Notes: a model not told the origin generated them from the sequence alone. A stretch of DNA of 64,000 bases from Xiphydria camelus (GCA_963678675.1 OY783198.1:16983276-17047275); one strand, 5' to 3'; positions 1-11,177 are shown, numbered from the stretch's first letter. Made by a program: numbers and translations.

Positions 1-245
1 AAATCTCTGGATTCATCATCCGCCATCTTGGATTTGAGAAAATAGACCAATTTGGATATCAGCATCGTAATGAGCGATCCAAAAAAACCCTGAGCAACAA
101 GTTTCGGGCCATAATCTTCAAATTCTAAATATTTCTGGAATTCATCATCCGCCATATTGCATTCGCCATCTTGAGTTTGAGAATAGAGCGATTTTGATAT
201 CAGCATCGTAATGAGCGACCCAAAAAAACCCCGAGTAACAAGTTT
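1..245. repeat. Two diverged tandem copies of a ~135-bp repeat
   Basis: Two copies start near 9 and 137. Each holds a 'CATCATCCGCCAT' block followed by 'CAGCATCGTAATGAGCGA' and a run ending in 'CAAAAAAACCC'. The same 'gcgacccaaaaaaccc' and 'ccgccat.ttggat' words occur inside the foldback elements at 14.6-15.5, 37.8-38.3 and 40.4-40.8 kb, so this is probably a truncated member of that repeat group. The window edge cuts it. Confidence 0.6.
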
Positions 246-833
246 TGAGCGATAATCTTTCCTGCCACATTTTTTCCACTGGATCCAAAGTCGATTTTGC
301 CCTGCGTCCGGGGTGGTCGATATATCGACCAGCAGTTAGCTCGGGGCCTCCAAATAGGAAATTATTGACTTTATTTATAAATTTTACGTTTAAAAAGTCG
401 ATTTTAACTGAAATTTCCACGGGCTCTAAAGGTTAATATATACGAGTACATACATCCTACCCTTGGGTCATATATGACCCGAAGGACTTAAGTGTAAGTA
501 TAAATGAGGGCCGTACGAGGGTTAAATTAAATTTCACTCAAAAATAGAACAAAACAAAACAAATGAATATCACTTATAGCACACACATGAATGAAGACGC
601 CATACTGGTCCCCAGTCAGCTGTAGGTATACGCAAGCGCCAAATTTATTCGGGGGACTAGTGAGGTCACCTAACTTACTAGGCTAACGTCCGCCGGTAAT
701 GGTAACCGCGATGTTACCGATCCTACATTCCTCCCTTCCCTCTCCAAACGCTCGACCCATTCGGCACAGTGATGACTCATGGTGTCGGATTTTTGTCACA
801 TTCCGGCAAAACCGATTCACGCCCAAAAGGCGC
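246..833. other. Non-coding stretch with small palindromes
   Basis: No convincing gene is visible. Two short palindromes built on the same idea occur at 304-325 (GGTCGATATATCGACC) and 466-482 (GGGTCATATATGACCC). A TTAA followed by CCCTCG in reverse orientation lies near 519-527. These look like decayed piggyBac-type (TTAA) element ends, but I cannot pair them into a complete element. Confidence 0.3.
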
Positions 834-1033
834 CTATAGAAGTTTCACTTCAATAATAGCATCTTTAGACACTACTGATATATCATCTGCTATAGGCCAA
901 ATAAATTTGAATTTTTTATTTCGCATGAATTTTATTTCGAATTCGTGTCCCACGGAAATTATTTGGCCAACATAATATTTTGGTTGGTTATTTATAGTTC
1001 TTAAGGACACTACTACATAATCATCCGCCGGGC
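834..1033 (-). pseudogene. C-terminal fragment of a transposon-associated multi-copy protein
   Basis: On the minus strand an open frame of about 65 codons ends at a TAG (834-836). It contains 'DDYVVVSLRTINNQPKYYVG', then 'IKFMRNKKFKFIWPIADD' and 'ISVVSKDAIIEV'. The pattern V-V-x-L then YYVGxI, FxRxxxxKFxWPxxxDxxxV is a short C-terminal domain that I know from many uncharacterised, dispersed insect proteins linked with transposons. No upstream part of the protein is visible; a TTAA-flanked MITE begins at 1120, just upstream in the minus-strand sense. The frame is open, but the gene is clearly only a tail. The family assignment is from memory of the motif, not from a search. Confidence 0.45.
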
Positions 1034-1119
1034 AAAGTTATCGGCACAAGTTGAGATTTTATGTTATATTCACATACTTTTAAAAATATTAAAAAATACA
1101 CGGCAGATTTGGTTTAAAG

Positions 1120-1530
1120 TTAACCCTTCACCACTCGCTAGAAACCTACGACCTTAGGTGCTCGCACGGCGGGCGCTGAGCCGCCGTGCTAAACGGAGCA
1201 CGCAGTTGCCACATTACCGGCTACATTGCACTGAACGGGAGACGAATGTAAGTGCGCCGTGGCAACACTGTATCTCGAGCGTTTGTCGGAAAGCTGCTCG
1301 CACTGGGCGGCTCGGCGCCGCTTTTCCGTTCGCTCGGAAAATTATCTTTTTTTTTTAGTTGCGCAAGTGTATTTTTTGAAAAATTATAGCCACGGGCCGT
1401 TTCAGAAATGTCTAAAAAGCAAGTATTTATATTTTTTTCGAATTTTTCTAATAGTAAAAAATATACGAAATCACTTAAAATCTAAAAACGGTGGCGCCGC
1501 ACTCACGTAGCGAGTGTGGTGAAGGGTTAA
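1120..1530. mobile_element. MITE with TTAA target duplication (piggyBac-like)
   Basis: The element is bounded by TTAA at 1120-1123 and TTAA at 1527-1530. Its termini are inverted: CCCTTCACCACTCGCTA on the left and CCCTTCACCACACTCGCTA on the right when reverse-complemented. It has no coding capacity. TTAA duplication plus CCC-type ends is typical of non-autonomous piggyBac-group elements, although Kolobok also uses TTAA. Confidence 0.85.
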
Positions 1531-1835
1531 TACAATAATCACATCACAATAATATAAATCACTTACCTGCGTAATATTGTTGACTAAAACAAGGTAGTTT
1601 TTGAGCACCGATAGGAAGTTTACAAGCTTTAAATTCGCGGCACTTTTTCTGCAGAGCGGTAAAAGTTTCTACTGGAACTGTACCTTAACGTATGTACCCC
1701 GATAGCAAAGCGTGAATTTGCACGCTACGCTGCACGCAGTGCTGTCACGTAGTGGCACCACTATGGTCTCACCGTGGCATGATCGCGTGACGAACACAAA
1801 CTAAGAGCACCGTAGCTACACAGTGAACACACTTA

Positions 1836-2731
1836 AGGTCAAAGCACATCTAGGCGAAGCGAAGCGACGCGAAGCGAAGCGACGCGCCGCGAAGCGCGGC
1901 TGTGCAACGCACACTTGGGCGAAGCGAAGCGCGGCGAAGCGAAGCGCGGCGAAGAGAAGCGCGGCGAATTCTATCCCCTTCTCTACCAGGTATAAACAGC
2001 TATACCTGAAAATATCCATATATGGATACCCGGGTAGAGAAGGGAGGGAAGGGAAGCGCCGTGAAATGTCAGTCATTTTCGCCTTTTTCGCCTTTTTCAT
2101 TCATTTTCGCCTTTTTCAAACTGATGAACGCACCGTGAAATGAGCCGTGTACGTGTTTTGTTTTGAGAAATGGGCATTCGCGAGGAAAAATAGTATATAC
2201 CATTCGGCGGAAATCCTCGGATTTTTAACACTGTGTTTAGATCGTAGCCTCCTCCCCAAACCATGCCTCGTGTTACGACTTAATTAAACACAGTCTGAAA
2301 AAATCTCGAATTTCCGCCTTATATGATATAAGATACTATTTCGTGTGAGAAAATTCATTTCGTTGACGAGATCTATCTTGGAAAGGATTTTCGAATCGTT
2401 AACGGAAGTGATCGACGAAACTTTACATCCGTTAACGAATTACATTCCGTCCACGATAAACATTTCTCGCGGCGCTTCGCTTCGCCGCGCTTCGATTCGC
2501 CGCGCTTCGCTTCGCTCAAGTGTGCGTTACCTCGTAAGAATCAATGGAAATATAAAAGGTAGCTTCGCTTCGCGGCGCGTCGCTTCGCTGCGCTTCCAGT
2601 CGCACAAGTGTGCTTATCCTAGGTCGCGGCACTTCGCTTCGCTTCGCTCAAGTGTGCGTTACCTCATAAGAATCAATGGAAATATAAAAGGTAGCTTCGC
2701 TTCGCTTCGCCTAGATGTGCTTTGGCCTTTA
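1836..2731. mobile_element. Foldback element with GCGAAGC-minisatellite arms
   Basis: The outer termini are inverted: AGGTCAAAGCACATCTAGGC at 1836-1855 and its complement, ending in GCCTAGATGTGCTTTGGCCT, at about 2709-2730. Next to them lie long runs of GCGAAGC/GCGAC-type units on the left (1853-1970) and TTCGCTTCGC-type units on the right (2465-2712). The centre (about 2000-2460) includes 'ttcgcctttttcgccttttt' repeats and no gene. Open frames across the repeats read Arg/Ala-Lys repeats and are artefacts. Confidence 0.75.
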
Positions 2732-3150
2732 GAGGTTCACGGCGTGAAGACACAGTGTTTACACTCAGTGCAGTCACGGTGCCTTTACGACGTGCACACT
2801 TCGTAAATTTACCGACCCTGAATGCACTGTCTTCACAAAATTTTTAAATTAGAAAATAACAAAACTGATATAATAATAGATTTGTTTGCAGAAAGCAATT
2901 TGTAACTATTTGCAAATTTTGATCTGCGCATGTGTGCAGTTGTAAATGTACAATTAATAGATTTCAAACCCCGATAGCAACATTTTTAAATTAGAAAATA
3001 ACAAAATTGATATTATAGGTACCTAATGATGTTTCAAACAGTGCAAATAGTACTGAATTATTCCATAAATAATGAATGATTAATTATCATAATCGCTGCT
3101 GTTTTGAAAAAGAAAGTATTAAATTATTTTAAAAAATTTAATGATATATA
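2732..3150. other. Non-coding stretch with a short direct repeat
   Basis: A direct repeat of about 30 bp ('ttttaaattagaaaataacaaaa') occurs at 2838-2867 and 2986-3015. The second copy directly follows a CCCCGATAGC end at 2967. No gene was seen. Confidence 0.4.
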
Positions 3151-3713
3151 CCGTATGTTCAATGGCTAGTCGGGCAGGTGCAGCGACCTGAATTTTCCTG
3201 AAATTTGACTTCGGCAGTGTTTTAGTTAGAGTTGGCTTTGGAAGATGGCGTTGCGTATGAGCAAAATGTTTGAAATGTCTAAAGCGAGAGGTAGATAAAT
3301 GCGGATGATCGAAGTGTAACCTCAAAATTGTGAATGTTTAAATAATGGTGAGTAATTGTTTGAAACGATAAGACGTAATAATTATTGTTTCTTTTCGATG
3401 TTCAACCAAATAACACGACTGATACCTAATTGCCGAGAGAAACTGATGCGACTGGCAGTTATGGAGGAAGGGGCTACCGTCAACGTGGTCCTCGCCAGAG
3501 TGGTCGAGCTCTGCCTCGGCGACGAAAGGTGCAATTGAAATGAAATTAAAGTCTGAGTGAAGGTGAAAATTGGAAGGCATGGAAATAAAACGCGGCAGTC
3601 GCCGACAGAAGGAGTCAGTGAAGTGCGAAAGAAAAGTGCAGTGACGCCAAAAACCATGTGGAAGACAGTGACGAACAGCAGCAGCAGCTGGTCGATACTG
3701 CTCAACTCCGCAC

Positions 3714-3800
3714 CAGCTCCTGAATGATATCTCGCCTATCGCGATACGCGGCCGCTCCTCTGGACAACGATTCCAGACACTCGAGTCATAGTCGCAGCAA
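3714..3800. repeat. 87-bp direct repeat, left copy, flanking the inserted gene
   Basis: This begins 'cagctcctgaatgatatct' and ends 'gtcgcagcaa'. A near-identical copy of the same length lies at 8086-8172, on the other side of the inserted pseudogene. The right arm of the foldback (around 10500-10590, inverted) has it only once, so the duplication came with the insertion or with a recombination event. Confidence 0.8.
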
Positions 3801-3823
3801 TAGAGCGAAGGCTCGTGTATACA

Positions 3824-3841
3824 CCCCCCCCCCCCCCCCCC
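3824..3841. repeat. Homopolymer run of 18 C
   Basis: An uninterrupted C18 tract lies 24 bp inside the left junction of the inserted segment. It may be an assembly-sensitive region. Confidence 0.9.
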
Positions 3842-5056
3842 GTGGGAATTTCTGACTCACATATTTTTTTTGTTGGTATTGCCATGTAGTTTAAGGTTTT
3901 AGTTTTTTGCCTCTTGTCAATTACAGGATATCCCGGAAAACCGTGGAAAACTACAGTGTTCCGTCGCACTGAGCGACGGAATTCGGAAGGTCGATTCATA
4001 CTCCTTAATAGCGTCTGTAGATCACAAGTTTCAAGTTCTAGAAATTCTATTGACATCACAATAGAATAGAAAATCAATCGATATGCCAAATGCATCGGCG
4101 GCATAGTGGGTTACAGCAGAAATTTCTGGGCATATGCACGATGGTGTATTACAAGGCATGAACGTGCTAAATATGTAGAATTGGCATTTGAAAAGGCAAG
4201 TATGTTACATACATCAGATTCCTCTCACCGAGGCATGCAAATAGGAGAAATCAAACGAAGTGAGCAAAGTGTCTTGAAAGTAATTGAAGCTATTGAGTAA
4301 TATATCAATCGATTTGAAGTTGACGACAAGGATTCTCTGTTCTGTTTATCATCTGGAAAGCCTGCACCTGAATCGGTGGAAGAAGATTTACTCAGTGTAG
4401 ATATTCTGGGGAAAGCTGCCTACAACACTTTCCTACAAGACAGATTTATTTTAAATAATACAAAATTTCATGAACCACTGAAGAGACAAAAGCTTAAAAC
4501 TTTTAAGAATATTCAAGAAAAGATAATTGTTACGTCCTCTCAAAACAGATTAGTTGAGATAAGAGCAGAAAGAAATATTTTTGGTCGAGCTTTGCTCCTG
4601 TCCAAGAAACGTCAATTAGCCTAGAGATGCTCTTATCCTATCCATTAGGACCAGTACCATGGGCATTAGCAACTGCTGATGGGTGTCCTACAAAAACAGA
4701 CAAGGCCAAACTACTCCGTGCTTTGGAGATCAAGGGTGCGGTAAATGAACCTCCTAAGGTTGAAGAATGCATTTATATGATTGATGGCATGGCTTACTTT
4801 CAAGCTCTCAGTAATATTCCAGAAACCTTTGGTGAGCTCGCCGAGATAGTCTTAAGCCGCTTTCCAAAATGCAAGAGGATAGATTTCGTGACGGATATTT
4901 ACTCGGATGTATCTATTAAAAACATTGAGGGACTAAGAAGGGGCCGTGGGGATACCTAAGACCAAGATTCCTCGGGATTAGAAATAATTCCTCAGTAATG
5001 GCAAAAACAAGGAACAACTTGTCAACCTTCTACATAATGAATGGAAACAAGACATA

Positions 5057-6145
5057 CAGGGTGTCCGTAAAGTATGGAAACGGTTGAATATCTCGAAAAG
5101 TACGCTCCAGAACGGGAAACGAAAAAATACGTATCCGATATTTTTTTAAAAACTATCAAATGATACCAAGATTGATCCCACACCCCAACCCCTGTAGTTG
5201 GGGCAGGGGGAAGCTTCAAAACCTTAAATAGGAACCCCCACTTTTGATTGCATATTCGTATTCTACATTAAAAACTACATAACTTTTATTTGAAAAATTT
5301 TTTTCGATTCATGGCAGATGGCGCTATAATCGACGAAATTCAATTTTTTCGGTTTTTGCAATTGAGAGTCGATTTATTCGATTCTGCAATACAATTGCGA
5401 TAGAAATTTACATTTTTTATTCTCATACTTGATATTTTTGTTAAAAATTTAATTTAGTTTTGCAAATTATAAGTGCAGATGCGTTGTGTACCTGGAATGC
5501 CCCGTGACGCACTAAGTTCCGTTAGAGGAAATAAGCTAATTACTCAAGGATAATCCCTTTCGGAATACATCGAGGTTCGAGGGTCCGGAAGGCCCGGCAA
5601 TTAGCGGTACCTGTTTTCGTGTACTCAGGTTAACGGATATCATTAAAACGGACTACTAATGAAAGAATAGCTACGATTCCCGGGATATACCATCCGCCGG
5701 GGGAATTCCAGGTACAGAACGCATCTGCACTTCAAATTTGCAAAACTAAATTAAATTTTTAACAAAAATATCAAGTATGAGAATAAAAAATGTAAATTTC
5801 TATCGCAATTGTATTGCAGAATCGAATAAATCGACTCTCAATTACAAAAACCGAAAAAATTTAATTTCGTCGATAATAGCGCCATCTGCCACGAATCGAA
5901 AAAAATGTTTCAAATAAAAGTTATGTAGTTTTTAATGTGAAATGCGAATATGCAATCAAAAGTGGGAGTTCCTATTTAAGATTTTGAAGCTTCCCCCTGC
6001 CCCACCTACAGGGGTTGGGGTATGGGATCAATCTTGGTATCATTTGATAGTTTTAAAAAAATATCGGATAGGTATTTTTTCGTTTCCCGTTCTGAAGCGT
6101 ACTTTTCGAGATATTCAACCGTTTCCATACTTTACGGACACCCTG
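5057..6145. mobile_element. Palindromic MITE, CAGGGTGTCCGTAAAGT ends, TA duplication
   Basis: TA at 5055-5056 and 6146-6147 flanks inverted ends CAGGGTGTCCGTAAAGTATG. The arms extend about 440 bp (5057-5495 and 5709-6145) around a unique centre of about 210 bp. It has no transposase. CAGGGTGT-type ends with TA duplication indicate a Tc1/mariner-group non-autonomous element. It interrupts the pseudogene after 'NEWKQD'. Confidence 0.9.
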
Positions 6146-6641
6146 TATATGCCTACTATTTTTTCATGGTAGAAATCTTTATTGATCACATAATGAACAG
6201 TGCATGTTATTTTCTAGCGAAGACGGTTCAACTGTGAATTATACGATACAAGAAGAGCTATGCTCTTCACAAGAGGAGGCGGATACTAAAATTACATTGC
6301 ATTGCTTTCATGCTTCTCAATCCTGTCAAGACAATTTGCCTATCAGAATTAAATCACCAGACACAGATGTTTTTATGTTGTTGTTAAGTTACGCCAACGA
6401 AATTGAAAACGTGTTACTGTTTGATACAGGAACTGGAAACAAATGAAGGGTCATTAAAGTCACCATCATTTCTCGGGATTTAGGTGTAGCAGAGCCATGC
6501 TATGTTGAATATGCATCCATTATCCGGATGTGACACTACCAGTTCATTTGTTCGTCATGGAAAGTTGTCAGTAAAATCTAAATTGGAAGTTTTCGAAATT
6601 CGTGCCTATCCTTAGATCATTAGGATAATCACTTACAATTA

Positions 6642-6888
6642 CCGTACGTCTGACGGCAAGCGCAACAGGAGCTGTAACCTAAAATGTGACTTCGGCAGTG
6701 TTTGGAGGGTGCTCAAGTCACTCACAAATAAGAAATAATTGACAGCTATCGAGAAATCAGACATTTTGACATTTTTCGCCCTTACGCTGCGCGAGCAGCG
6801 TTTATGAGTGACTCGAGCATCCTCTAAACACTGCCGAAGTCAAATTTTCAGGTCACAGCTCCTGTTGCGCTTGCCGTCAGACATACGG
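6642..6888. mobile_element. Small foldback, CCGTACGT/ACATACGG ends, TA duplication
   Basis: TA at 6640-6641 and 6889-6890 flanks a 247-bp palindrome. The arms begin CCGTACGTCTGACGGCAAGC and include 'gtgacttcggcagtgttt'. It is the smallest clear member of the CCGTATGT family, and it lies inside the pseudogene that itself lies inside the giant member. Confidence 0.88.
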
Positions 6889-7112
6889 TATAGACATGTT
6901 ACAGACAGGCCTAGAGGAATTCGTCTGTTGCTTGTACAGTGATAAGGGGTACAAAGATATAAATAAGCTACGGTACGATTTATTCACACAAAAATACTCT
7001 CCCACAATGACATTTGCATTGCCAAATACACAAGGTGTCGAATTGAGTCTACTACCTCCTTGTAAAGCTTCACTTGAAAGGCACATCAGTCGTGCAAACT
7101 ACCAGTGCTATA

Positions 7113-7923
7113 CCGCATGTCCTATGGCCAACCGCGCAGGTGAGCTGCGACCTGAATTCTTGACTTCGGCAGTATTTATGGTACAGTTAGAGTGGGCTTC
7201 AGACGAGTGCGCTGCATAAGAACGAAAAGTGTCGACTGCTCTTCTAATAGCTGTCAATTCGGGAGATCGAAGCGTTTCCTGTAACCTCAAAATCGTAAAG
7301 TTTTGAATTAGTAGTGAATAATTTGTAGAAGTGATGAGAAATAATCATAAATAATCTTCCGAATTGACACCTTAGGTATCGCTTACGCCACTTCGTAAAA
7401 CTACATCCTAGACACGCGCGGTGCTAGCGCGGAAATAATTTCTGAAACAAATAGGCATGAGGCGTGTAATTCGGTTGGACATCGAAAAACCCCGAATGAT
7501 TGTTAACTCTCACTTCTGAACATTACTTACCATTTATTCAAAGATTCACGATTTCGAGCTTAGACTTCGATCTCCCGAATTGATAGCCATCGGGAGATCA
7601 GACGTTTCACACTTTTCGTAAGAACGCAGCGTAAGAGCGAAAAGCGTCGTCTGATTTCACGATGGCTGTCAATTCGGAAGATTATTTATGATTATTTCTC
7701 ATCACTTCTACAAATTATTCACTACTAATTCAAAACTTTACGATTTTGAGGTTACAGGAAACGCTTCGATCTCCCGAATTGACAGCTATTAGAAGAGCAG
7801 TCGACACTTTTCGTTCTTATGCAGCGCACTCGTCTGAAGCCCACTCTAACTGTACCATAAATACTGCCGAAGTCAAGAATTCAGGTCGCAGCTCACCTGC
7901 GCGGTTGGCCATAGGACATGCGG
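7113..7923. mobile_element. Foldback element, CCGCATGTCC ends, TA duplication
   Basis: This is an 811-bp palindrome flanked by TA at 7111-7112 and 7924-7925. The arms begin CCGCATGTCCTATGGCCAAC and contain 'ttgacttcggcagta', 'cgaaaagtgtcgactgctc' and a 'gacagctat..gggagatc' block. Deleting the element plus one TA joins 'ANYQCY' to 'IWNNAHVTK' in frame in the surrounding pseudogene, which proves the boundaries and the 2-bp duplication. A close copy is at 15543-16354. Confidence 0.93.
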
Positions 7924-8085
7924 TATATGGAACAATGCACACGTCACTAAATCCATACTACCAACTCCAGTGCTGGAGTTGGAGAATGGACAACTGAAGT
8001 TTGATTGGATTAAAGGGGATCCGTTGCCGCACGAATTAACCGACGTTATGGAAAGCTTCCATCCAGATGAGTTCTGGCTCCTGCT

Positions 8086-8172
8086 CAGCTCCTGAATGAT
8101 ATCTCCCCGATCGCGATACGCGGCCGCTCCTGTGGACAACGATTCCAGACACTCGAGTCGTAGTCGCAGCAA
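8086..8172. repeat. 87-bp direct repeat, right copy
   Basis: This is the partner of 3714-3800. The pseudogene reads into it directly after 'HPDEFWLLL', so the inserted segment ends here. Confidence 0.8.
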
Positions 8173-8305
8173 GGACAGCAGCAGCAGCAGCGTCAATGGC
8201 AGGGGCACTGTTGTAAAGCAAAGGCAGTCCAAGACCGACTCGGATAGCTGTAAGAGAAAGACGCATCGGAGGAAACATAAAATATCGAAGCAAGACCTGC
8301 AATGA
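8096..8305 (+). pseudogene. Ser/Arg-rich protein-like segment in the foldback arm
   Basis: A frame of 69 codons encodes a Ser/Arg/Lys-rich stretch ('SRSRSKDSSSSS', 'CKRKTHRRKHKISKQ'). The same segment is repeated inverted at 10366-10575 (minus) in the other arm, with mostly conservative changes. Upstream in the arm, a CAG run encodes Gln ('DSDEQQQQLVD', seen near 3665-3700 and in the right arm). It may be a remnant of a captured or ancestral gene. I do not recognise it, and composition alone (CAG repeats) could keep the frame open. Confidence 0.3.
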
Positions 8306-9110
8306 GAGTGTGGTAAAAGGAAGAAGAAAAATAATAGAGACGAGGTGATGAGACGGAGGAGGAAGTCGTCACCACGAAGGGTTTCTGAAATGGTACCAGT
8401 ACTAGCAACGTGCGAAGAGTTCAAGAGAACGGGCCGTCTACACCCAGAAGCAAATCATGCAGAGTTCCTGTGACACCCGACAGCGGCATCACGTCAGGAG
8501 TATGAATGGTGGAGAAGAACGGGAGCCTCGCTGAAAAAGGAAGGAGCAGTGATGGCAGTGGCGGTGACAGCCCGGATCATGAGCAAAGGCTGAAGAACCT
8601 TGAGCGTTTTGCATGAAAAGTCGACGTGACTCGAAGCAGTTATCGTAATCGATTTACGCCGACACTGGTGCCGTAGCCAATCTCGATCACAATGGATTCT
8701 TCCAACTAGACAACTAGAGGCGGTTTGTGTATCACTCGTCGCCGTTGATCCTTTCCCTCTTAATCCTTGTACATAATGCATCTGTGATTCCTTGAAGTAC
8801 ATTTTTATAATATTAAGTTTGATCCGAAACCTTTCCATCCTTCCTATTGTAACACTCTCGTAACAATACCGTCCGATTATTTTATATTCATAAGGTTTTA
8901 TCAGCTTTACGTTATTCCTCGTTACTTTCGTTATTTAACCTTGCATTTATACATTATTACTATTGGATTATTAACAAATTAATTAATGAAAGTGACTCTA
9001 CGGGCTTGTGCTATTTTTCGTCCCGTATTTCCTTCCGCAAGATATTAGGATAAATGTACCCCTTCGATCTTGAAGAGTTTGGTTGAAATAGGAAAACTAA
9101 TAGTGGACAG

Positions 9111-9560
9111 AGTCTAGGCATTAGGAGGTATACTCTTAGATCTCGATGTCGAATAACATAATAACAGAATGAACGAAATCGGCGAGGTACATCTGAAACG
9201 GTTTCCTTGCAAGTCACCTTCAAAAGGAAGACGATCGTCGAGGAACGATGGAGGAGAGTAAGGAGACGCGGTTATGTATGTATTTTATATAATTTTCCAC
9301 AGAAATCCGAGGGAGGTACTAATCCCCAACCGAGCCCCCCATCCAAAATAAACCTTCACCTCCGCCTCGCCCTGCTGCTCGTTCAGCCGATCTCCCTCCT
9401 CCCAGCGGTGGTATTGTCTGCGACCGATATCTGTCGAAGGCCTGTGACTGGGAGACGACGACCATTGAACGTAACATTTTTTTAGGAAGCGAAGCCTATC
9501 GCGGAACAGCAAGTTGCAATGTAGTTGCCTTGATATGAGATATTTTACGAGCCGTTCCCG
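9111..9560. other. Loop of the giant foldback
   Basis: This unique segment lies between the two arms. The sequence 'cccttcgatcttgaagag' just before it and its complement just after mark the inner ends of the arms. No gene was recognised. Confidence 0.6.
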
Positions 9561-11177
9561 CAAATGTCGGTGTAGAAATCCGTCTTGCTTATTCCAACTA
9601 AACTCTTCAAGATCGAAGGGGTACATTTATTCAAATATCTTGCGGAAGGAAATACGAGACGAAAAATAGCACAAGCCAGTAGAGTCACTTTCATTAATTA
9701 ATTTATTAATAATCCATCAGTAATAATGTATAAATGCAAGGTTAAATAACGAAAATAACGAGGAATAACGTAAAGCTGATAAAACCTTATGAATATAAAA
9801 TAATCGGACCGTATTGTTACGATAGTGTTACAATAGGAAAGATGAAAGGGTTTCAGATCAAACTTAATATTATAAAAATATTCTTCAAGGAATCACAGAT
9901 GCATTATGTACAAGGATTAAGAGGGAAAGGATCAACGGCGACGAGTGATACAAAAACCGCCTCTAGTTGGAAGAATCCATTGTGATCGAGATTGGCTGCG
10001 GCACCAGTGTCGGCGTAAATCGATTACGATACTGCTTCGAGTCACATCGACTTTTTATCCAAAACGCTCAAGGTTCTTCAGCCTTTGCTCATGATCCGGG
10101 CTGTCACCACCACCGCCAACACTGCTCCTCCATTTTTCAGCGAGGCTCCCGTTCTTCTCCACCGTTCATACTCCTGATGTGATGCCGCTGTTGGGTGTCA
10201 CAGGAACTCTGCATGATTTGCTTCTGGGTGTAGAAGGCCCGTTCTCTTGAACTCTTCGCACGTTGCTAGTACTGGTACCATTTCAGGAACCCTTCGTGGT
10301 GACGACTTCCTCTTCCGTCTCATCACCTCGTCTCTGTTATTTTTCTTCTTCCTTTTACCACACTCTCATTGCAGGTCTTGCTTCGATATTTTATGTTTCC
10401 GCCGATGCGTCTTTCTCTTACAGCTATCCGAGTCGTTCTTGGACTGCCTTCGCTTTACAACAGTGCCCCTGCCATTGACGCTGCTGCTGCTGCTGTCCTT
10501 GCTGCGACTACGACTCGAGTGTCTGGAATCGTTGTCCACAGGAGCGGCCGCGGATCGCGATCGGGGAGATATCATTCATGAGCTTGTGCGGAGTTGAGCA
10601 GTATCCACCAGCTGCTGCTGCTGTTCGTCACTGTCTTCCACATGGTTTTCGGCGTCACTGCACTTTTCTTTCGCACTTTACTCACTCCTTCTGTCGGCGA
10701 CTCTACCACGTTTTCTTTCCATGCCTTCCAATTTTCACTTTGACTCAGACTTTAATTTCATTTTAATTGCACCTTTCGTCGCCAAGGCAAAGCTCGACCA
10801 CTCTGGCGAGGACCACGTTGACGGTAGCCCCTTCCTCCACGACTGCCAGTCGCATCAATTTCTCTCTGCAATTAAATATCAGTCGTGTTATTTGGTTGAA
10901 CATCGAAAAGAAACCCGAATTATTATGTCTTATCGTTTCAAACAATTACTCACCATTATTCCAACATTCACAATTTTGAGGTTACACTTCGATCTCCCAC
11001 ATTTATCTATCTCCCGCTTTAACCTATCGGGAAATTAGACATTTCAAACATTTCCCTCGTACGCAGCGCCATCTTCTAAAGCCAACTCTAACTAAAACAC
11101 TGCCGAGTCAAATTTCAGGAAAATTCAGGTCGCTGCACCTGCTCGACTTGCCATTGAACATACGGTGTATATATATA

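Larger units (their letters stand above)
4091..8085 (+). pseudogene. Broken copy of a dispersed multi-copy animal protein family, split by three MITEs
   Basis: The reading frame can be followed through several blocks. It starts near 4091 with 'IVGYSRNFWAYARWCITRH'. At 4376-4959 it has 'KLKTFKNI', 'SYPLGPVPWALATADG' and 'FPKCKRIDFVTDIYSD'. At 6220-6446 it has 'SSQEEADTKITLHC', 'SPDTDVFMLLL' and 'LFDTGTG'. At 6515-6600 it has 'HPLSGCDTTSSFVRHGK', in another frame. At 6896-7110 it has 'LEEFVCCLY' and 'LPPCKASLERHISRANYQ', and it finishes with 'WNNAHVTK' and 'FDWIKGDPLP' at 7926-8040. This order matches an uncharacterised family repeated in many animal genomes (ATADG, EEADT, DTDV and GCDT blocks). 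I know no proven function; the DTDV/GCDT acidic blocks suggest a nuclease-like fold, which is inference. It has stop codons (e.g. after 4297 and 4956) and frameshifts, and the Cys-rich C terminus is missing. Insertions: 5057-6145, 6642-6888, 7113-7923. Confidence 0.8.
3151..11165. mobile_element. Giant foldback element, CCGTATGT ends, TA target site
   Basis: The left end CCGTATGTTCAATGGCTAGT (3151) is preceded by TA. The right end is its complement, ending at 11165, where the expected TA has become TG. The left arm is 3151-3800 plus 8086-about 9110; the right arm, about 9560-11165, is one continuous inverted copy. The arms are therefore about 1.6 kb and the loop about 450 bp. A broken gene (about 3801-8085) sits in the left arm and is absent from the right arm, so it arrived after the palindrome formed. 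The terminal 130 bp carry the 'gacttcggcagtg' and 'ttagagttggctt' words found in the smaller members at 6642, 7113, 15543 and 46925. The arms contain degenerate protein-like segments rich in Gln and Ser/Arg. Confidence 0.85.

Noticed and set aside
1823..2806. Open frames on both strands with Arg/Ala/Lys or Ser/Leu/Arg repeats
   Set aside because: They only translate the GCGAAGC minisatellite.
7746..7997. 83-codon frame repeated at several places (e.g. 15538-15798)
   Set aside because: It is the arm of the CCGCATGTCC foldback; it repeats because the element repeats.
7873..8424. 183-codon minus-strand open frame
   Set aside because: It is a shadow of the foldback arm and crosses the boundary of the 7113-7923 element and the 87-bp repeat.
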